Made by a program: the position numbers and the translations under genes. A stretch of DNA of 64,000 nt, from positions 43,541,702 to 43,605,701 of the forward strand of contig JACGWO010000002.1 of assembly GCA_034509735.1 (NCBI GenBank), read 5' to 3'. This stretch comes from Sesamum alatum. Lineage: Eukaryota > Streptophyta > Magnoliopsida > Lamiales > Pedaliaceae. The notes beneath the pieces are model-generated. The model was not told where the DNA came from, made no database searches, and worked only from the letters and a program-made list of their open reading frames with translations. Positions 58,827 through 64,000 of the stretch are shown piece by piece (the first letter of the stretch is position 1; every line of letters starts with the position of its first letter).

Positions 58827-61800
58827 TCAATAAGTCTCTTCATTGGACTCAGCCTCGTCAAAGCTATCTTCATCTTCATCTTCGGATTCACTGTCTGGCG
58901 AGCGCGATGGCCCTGTTCCATGATCAACGACCAATTTTATTCTCATTGGGTCATGCAGTTCAAATGTTTGGTTATCTATTACAACATCTGGATTAGGTAC
59001 GACTTCATCCATCTGATAGGCGACCTCGGTCCATCGCGAGTCATCAATTACTCTTCGAGCCTTGATTTGCAAACAACTTTCCAGTCGACTTTGTCCTTCT
59101 TCATGCTCGGGTAATCTGCATAGTATACTTGTACTGCTTGTTGTGCCAGTATGAATGGTTCATTCTTTTAGTAGAGCTTTTTGAAGTTGACATCAACGAC
59201 GTGATAACGAGGGAGTATCTTCATGCCTCTGACCGGATCGACCCAACAATAATTAAACAGTACAATGTGCATGTTCGAAATTAGTGGGTAATGTAGCTGA
59301 ATTATCTCTTCCAAAATTCCATAGAAGTCAGAATCCATGTCTGTATATGATGAGCTTTTGACACAAACACCACAATTCATTGTTGACTTCCCGACATTGT
59401 GACGTTCAGTGTGGAAATTGAAGCCATTGACGAAGTAAGATGGGTATGTCGTCACTTCTGCTCTTGGCCCCCAATAATGCAACTTCAACAATTCGTTGTT
59501 TGTGTGATTCAATTCGGGTTTCACCTGTAATTAATGATATATATAGCAATTGAAATAATTAATTACAAATTAATGAGCATATCGCATTTACAAGAAATCG
59601 ATGATACTTACACGAGCCTTGAACCAATCTTTGAATTGTGTCACCACTAGTTGATCAATTATCGGGTCCTCCGAATTGTGTTGCTCGAACAGTTCATTCA
59701 AGAATGACTTGTTATAGTAAAACTGATAATTATAAATATACATATAAATGAAATTGAAATGATTCATACGAGATAATTATGTTTGTATAAGACACTTACT
59801 CGTAGTACGGTGCAACTAGTTCACAATTACACAAGACGTATGTCTCAATAGCATGAAGTTCCTCCCCGCTCAGCCATCTCTTCTTCGAGGCTCCACTTGC
59901 TCGGCCTGAGTAATTGAAAATGGACCAAACTATTCGATTGTCGTTGCTCGTGAGATCATCGTTCCGACCGGGTCTGTTTCGCTTGTAGAGAATGTGCAGT
60001 TCGAAGTAGTGAGAGGAGAAAAGTCCGATTTCTTCGACAATATAAGCCTCTACAATTGACGCCTCGACGTGTGCTTTGTTTTTCACCTTTTTCTTCAAAT
60101 CGCGTAGGAATCTATTCATATGACAATTTATTAAAATGCAAATAATAAATATATATTTAACAGTATTAATTATTTAATTACCTTTCAAATGAGTACATCC
60201 ACCTGTATTGCACGGGGCCCCCAACGCGCGCCTCATATGGAAGGTGAACAATTAGATGCTCAATTGAGTCGAAAAAAGAAGGAGGAAAAATTTTCTCGAG
60301 GTTGCACATGATGACGGCTACACTATCTTCCAATTCTTTTACCTTGGCCACATCTAGTGTTGTTGAGCATAGGATTTGGAATAGAAGGCTCACTTCCGTC
60401 AAGGCCCCCCACACGTGCTTTGGAAGCATTTCACGGAAGGTAACCAGAATCAATTTCTGCATGAATACATGACAATCATGGCTCTTCATGCCGTGCATCC
60501 TCAACTCCTTCAGGTCGACGCAACGGGCCAAGTTAGAGGCATACCCATCAGGAAACCTAAGACAACGAATCCACTCATATATCTTCTTCTTTTGCTCCTT
60601 CGTCAGTATATATACCGCATTAGGCATCACGTTCGGTCTCCTTTCGTCCACCTCAAACTCCGGCCGATTACATATGATCTTCAGATCCTTCCGTGCATTT
60701 AGATTGTCCTTCGTTTTTCCCTTGATGTCCATCACAATATTGAATATATTATCGAACACATTCTTCTCAATATGCATGACATCAAGATTGTGTTGTATCA
60801 GATGCGCCCCCCAGTATTCAAGCTCCCAGAATATGCTTTTCTTCGTTCACTTATGGTCGACACCGTAGCCTTTCGGTTCACTCAACGGTTGTTTGACAGC
60901 CACATTAAATGCATCGATACGGGTTCGGATCTGTTCTCCAGTCAGCCTCGGACGTGCAACCTTCCTCTCTATTCGATTGTTAGTGAAGGCTTTCTTGTTC
61001 CTGCGATAAGGATGAACCTGTGGTAGGAATTGCCTGTGGTAGTCAAAATAGCACGCCTTCCGACCGTGTTGTAAATAGAATGCCCGTGTGTCCTCCATAC
61101 AAACTGGACACTCCATAACACCGACAGTACTCCATCCAGACGCCATACCATAAGCAGGAAGGTCGTTTACTGTCCACATCAATGCGGCATGCATCATGAA
61201 TGCCTGGTTTGTCACAATATCATGCGTACGTACACCCACATGCAATAAATTCTGTAACTCCTCGATCAACGACTCCAAGTAGACATCGATAAGACGTTTG
61301 GGATTCGATGGGCCAGGGATCACCATCGTTAGGAACATATACTCAGACTTCATGCACATTCCCGGTGGGAGATTGTACGGTGTAAGTATCACGGGCCAAC
61401 ATGAGTAAGTTTTACCATACTGGTCGTGCGGTGCAAACCCATCCGTGGACAACCCAAGTCTAACATTCCTCGGCTTAGCTGCAAAATCAGGATACGTCCA
61501 GTCAAAATGCTTCCAAGCCTCTGTATCGGACAGATGACACATGGATCCTTCCTTCGTCTGATGGCTCGCATGCCAAGTCATATGTTCTGTTCTGGCCTCC
61601 GACGCATACAACCTCTGCAGCCGAGGGGTAATCGGTAGATACCTAAGAATGGCATACGGGGACTTCTTGCGTTTAGGATTTCTGTCCCTAGTGGGCTTGT
61701 ACCTAGCGTCTGCACAAAACTTGCAATATTCCAAATCAATATCGTCCCTCCAGTACAACATGCAACCGTTTTTGCAAGCATCAATCTTCTGAAATGGTAA

Positions 61801-62544
61801 ACCCAATTCTCTTATCAATTTCTTCGTATTGTAATAATCAGCAGGGAAAGTGTGATCGCGGGGCATTACAGTATCAGCCCACTGGCATAACCGATCATAT
61901 GTATGCTCGAAAAAACCCCCTTCGACCTTGATATTCACCAAAGAGGCCATTGACGCCAACTGAGAGGTGGTGCAGCCGTTCCACAACGGTTGGTCCGCAG
62001 CATGAACTACATCAAAAAAACGGTCTGACAAGCCAGACACATAATCATAGAGCCCTGAATCGTAATATGAACTAAGACCCACATCAGATGGATAATACCG
62101 AGTACCATCATCAGTCGGTCCCTCCTGGTTGTACGAAGACCAGAATGACGGCCCGACGGCATTGAATACCATCCTCTGCGCCCAATCCATCTGAGCCGCA
62201 TCACGCCAATGCGAACTACCCTCCTCCTGAACGGGTGGCGTTTGCTGTTGCTGCACAGGGGGCGCTGTCAATGCTTCAAAGTATTCCTGCACCCTCTCCT
62301 CACCATGTGAAGTCCAATTGTACTCTGGCATAAACCCTTTCATACACAAATCAAAATTTACCTCGTCTGGTGTTTTGAACCGTTCATTTTTGCACTTCCA
62401 GCAGGGACACTTAATCTTGTCCCCGTCCATATATGCACGCTGAGACTGGGCCCATTCTAAAAATGTTGTAACACCATCCTCAAACTCCAGCGTCACACCC
62501 AGGACATCTCGATCATACATCCATTTCCTCAATTGTCTTAACAT
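58827..62544 (-). pseudogene. CACTA TNP2-type transposase, nearly intact first exon
   Basis: The start is MLRQLRKWMYDRDV (62544); the open frame continues upstream, but the family N-terminus begins near here. An N-terminal Cys-rich transposase-associated domain holds CPCWKCKN. The Tnp2 core holds LSTDGFAPHDQYGKTYSCWP and GVMECPVCMEDTRAFYL. A single TGA at 60849-60847 falls where the family has a tryptophan. The same frame then continues TKKSIFWELEYW...HNLDVMHIEKNVFDN to a donor at 60178/60177. Exon 2 (about 60108-59798) contains RDLKKKVKNKAHVEASIVEA. Later exons (59524-59168, KLHYWGPRAEV, and 59072-58827, acidic tail) give the DUF4216-like end. A second stop lies at about 59168, and the 59.8-kb splice phase does not close. 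It is recently dead. Confidence 0.85.
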
Positions 62545-62799
62545 GATTGGTCTTACGTATAATTCACAACAGTACGCAATTAAATGACGAGAGTATATTA
62601 TATATATATAATATAAAAAAATAACATAATTTTGCATACTTACCTGAGCAAAACACCTATCAATGTCAATGAAAAATTCGCGCTTGGTAATTGATATGTT
62701 CGATTATCCGTATAAAGAATCAAGGGAGGGAGTTACAACAAAATGAGTTGGAGAGTAATTATAAGAACAATGACAAAGAAGGGGGACATATATATAGAA

Positions 62800-63445
62800 A
62801 ATATTGGAACGGGCATTGGAATATTATTTGGAACACAAAACTAGCCATTGAAATATAACCGTTGTTCCAGCTTTAGGAACGGTCTCAGGAGGGGAAACAG
62901 GAACGATAATATTAGCGTTGTAATATAGCCGTTAGCGCATATTAGGAACGGTATGAGGCACACCAAAAATGACCGTTCCTAATTGGAGTATAATTGGGAA
63001 CGGTAATTGTAACAATATTGCACTTACTATATACCCATAATTTGGAATGGTACTTGCATTACATTTTTTGCCATGGCGTGAAAGGGTCTTCTGTAGGACT
63101 ACATGTTGGAACGGTCAGCCCACCGGTCCAAATAGACCCGGCCATTGGAACACATATAGCAACGGTAAGAGTTCCCGGTCTGCTAACCGTTCCAAATTTC
63201 ACATATGTGTTCCAAATTGAAGTCCAAAATATATCAGGTTCCTTTTAGGAACGGTTGTAGGTGTACAAATTGGCTCACCTATGTTGACACTCTAATAGGA
63301 ACGGTCGTGCCGTTCCTATTAATTTGTATTACAATTAGCATGACTGTGACGTCATCAACGGTTTATCGTTCCACAACTGTTCCACTTACCATTCCTAATA
63401 GGAGCGGTAACTGAAACGGTCGTCTCTATCTGTTCCTAATCACGC
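62800..63445. repeat. right subterminal GGAACGGT array of the CACTA element
   Basis: Over a dozen (T)AGGAACGGT/ACCGTTCC copies in both orientations between the TNP2 start and the right terminus, on the promoter side of the TNP2 gene. The + strand ORFs here are low-complexity by-products. Confidence 0.9.
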
Positions 63446-63510
63446 ATTTTTTTGTAGTGGATAAACTGCCCAAGATAGCTAATCTTATTTTGCATATATG
63501 ATATTTCTAA

Positions 63511-63963
63511 AGGCTTAAATGTATTATTTATCCCGTAACTTAGATCATTTGGCGTTTTCGTCCTTTAACTTTCTAGGGTAGCCATTTGGTCTTGTATCTT
63601 ATTAATCTTCATGATTTTAGTCATTTTCTCGTAGGAGTTCACCCTTCTTGCCGGAAAAATGCATGTGCCTCTCACGTAACATTTTAATATTGGGGTTTTG
63701 TTCCTATTAGTTCATTTATGTCAGCATTTTGTCGTTTAACTTTTCTAGAGTAGCATTTTCGTCCTACATCTTTTTAATTTTCGTAATTTCAGTCCTTTTT
63801 TTGCCGGAGTTCACCCTTCTGGTCGTTGGAGGTGAACTCCAGCGAACAAAAGGACTGAAATCACAAAAATATAAAAGATGTAGGCCTAAAATGTTACCCT
63901 AAAAAGTTAAAGGACGAAAACGCTAAATGGCCTAACTTACGGGACCAAAAATACATTTTATCC
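63511..63963. mobile_element. 453-bp Mutator-like foldback MITE
   Basis: The inverted ends AGGCTTAAATGTATTATTTA and the complement of ...TAAAATGTATTTTTGG mirror each other with CCCGTAACTTAG / CTAACTTACGGG. Flanks TATTTCTAA (63502-63510) and TATCTCTAA (63964-63972) form a 9-bp duplication with one mismatch. A GTTCACCCTTCT motif occurs in both a direct and an inverted setting, suggesting an internal rearrangement. Confidence 0.8.
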
Positions 63964-64000
63964 TATCTCTAAATCTGGTAACCAGATTTGTCCCAAACTT

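Larger units (their letters stand above)
53611..63459 (-). mobile_element. 9.8-kb CACTA (En/Spm-type) transposon
   Basis: Ends are CACTACAAAAAAAAAAAAAA (53611) and ...TTTTTTTGTAGTG (63459). Both genes inside run on the - strand: TNP2 transposase (62544 to ~58830) and a Transposase_24-like gene (~56080 to 54528). GGAACGGT motifs crowd both ends. The 3-bp flanks differ (TTC on the left, GAT on the right), so there is no clean target duplication; a flanking deletion or a composite origin is likely. Confidence 0.85.

Overview
This is a piece of plant nuclear genome, almost certainly a eudicot. It holds two conventional spliced host genes with GT-AG and a few GC-AG introns, AT-rich spacers, and a dense nest of plant transposons (copia, gypsy, CACTA, Mutator-like, hAT-like). 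The species cannot be fixed from the sequence; the gene models look eudicot and possibly asterid. There is no operon structure, no rRNA and no convincing functional tRNA.

Left part (1-16.9 kb) is the gene-bearing part. After a Mutator-like transposase remnant at the window edge comes a complete 5-exon AIG2-like (gamma-glutamylcyclotransferase-fold) gene on the + strand. It is followed, convergently, by a complete 29-exon L-arabinokinase gene (ARA1 type, 985 codons) on the - strand. All exon phases of both genes close when the splice sites listed here are used, so both look functional. At 16.3-16.8 kb is an intronless 169-aa membrane protein of unknown function. A distant paralogue of it (170 aa) lies at 36.4 kb, and a 5' fragment of that second gene is duplicated at 43.8 kb.

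Middle part (17-34 kb): several foldback, Mutator-like non-autonomous elements with 9-10 bp target duplications are followed by a three-level nest. Copia element A (20394-33695, TSD CAGTA) was invaded by copia element B (20849-26616, TSD GTTCT) in its leader. It was also invaded by a 2.3-kb solo LTR (28698-31019, TSD TTATA) in its integrase. Both copia polyproteins are broken by stops and frameshifts.

Right part (35-53 kb): a 1.37-kb block holding the promoter and first half of the 36.4-kb gene reappears, about 99% identical by eye, at 42630-43993. There it is wedged between broken pieces of a Tat/Ogre-like gypsy family (three LTR copies, gag and protease-RT remnants, all on the - strand). 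The RT piece is itself split by a young gag-only LTR element (44020-48706, TSD GCACA, nearly identical LTRs).

Far right (53.6-63.5 kb): a 9.8-kb CACTA (En/Spm-type) transposon carries a TNP2-type transposase gene with a nearly intact 596-codon first exon and a second, Transposase_24-like gene. It has three arrays of the GGAACGGT / ACCGTTCC motif: one at each end and one between the genes. A Mutator-like MITE closes the window.

Exon boundaries were read by hand from reading frame and splice consensus. Family names rest on recognised motifs, not on a database search.
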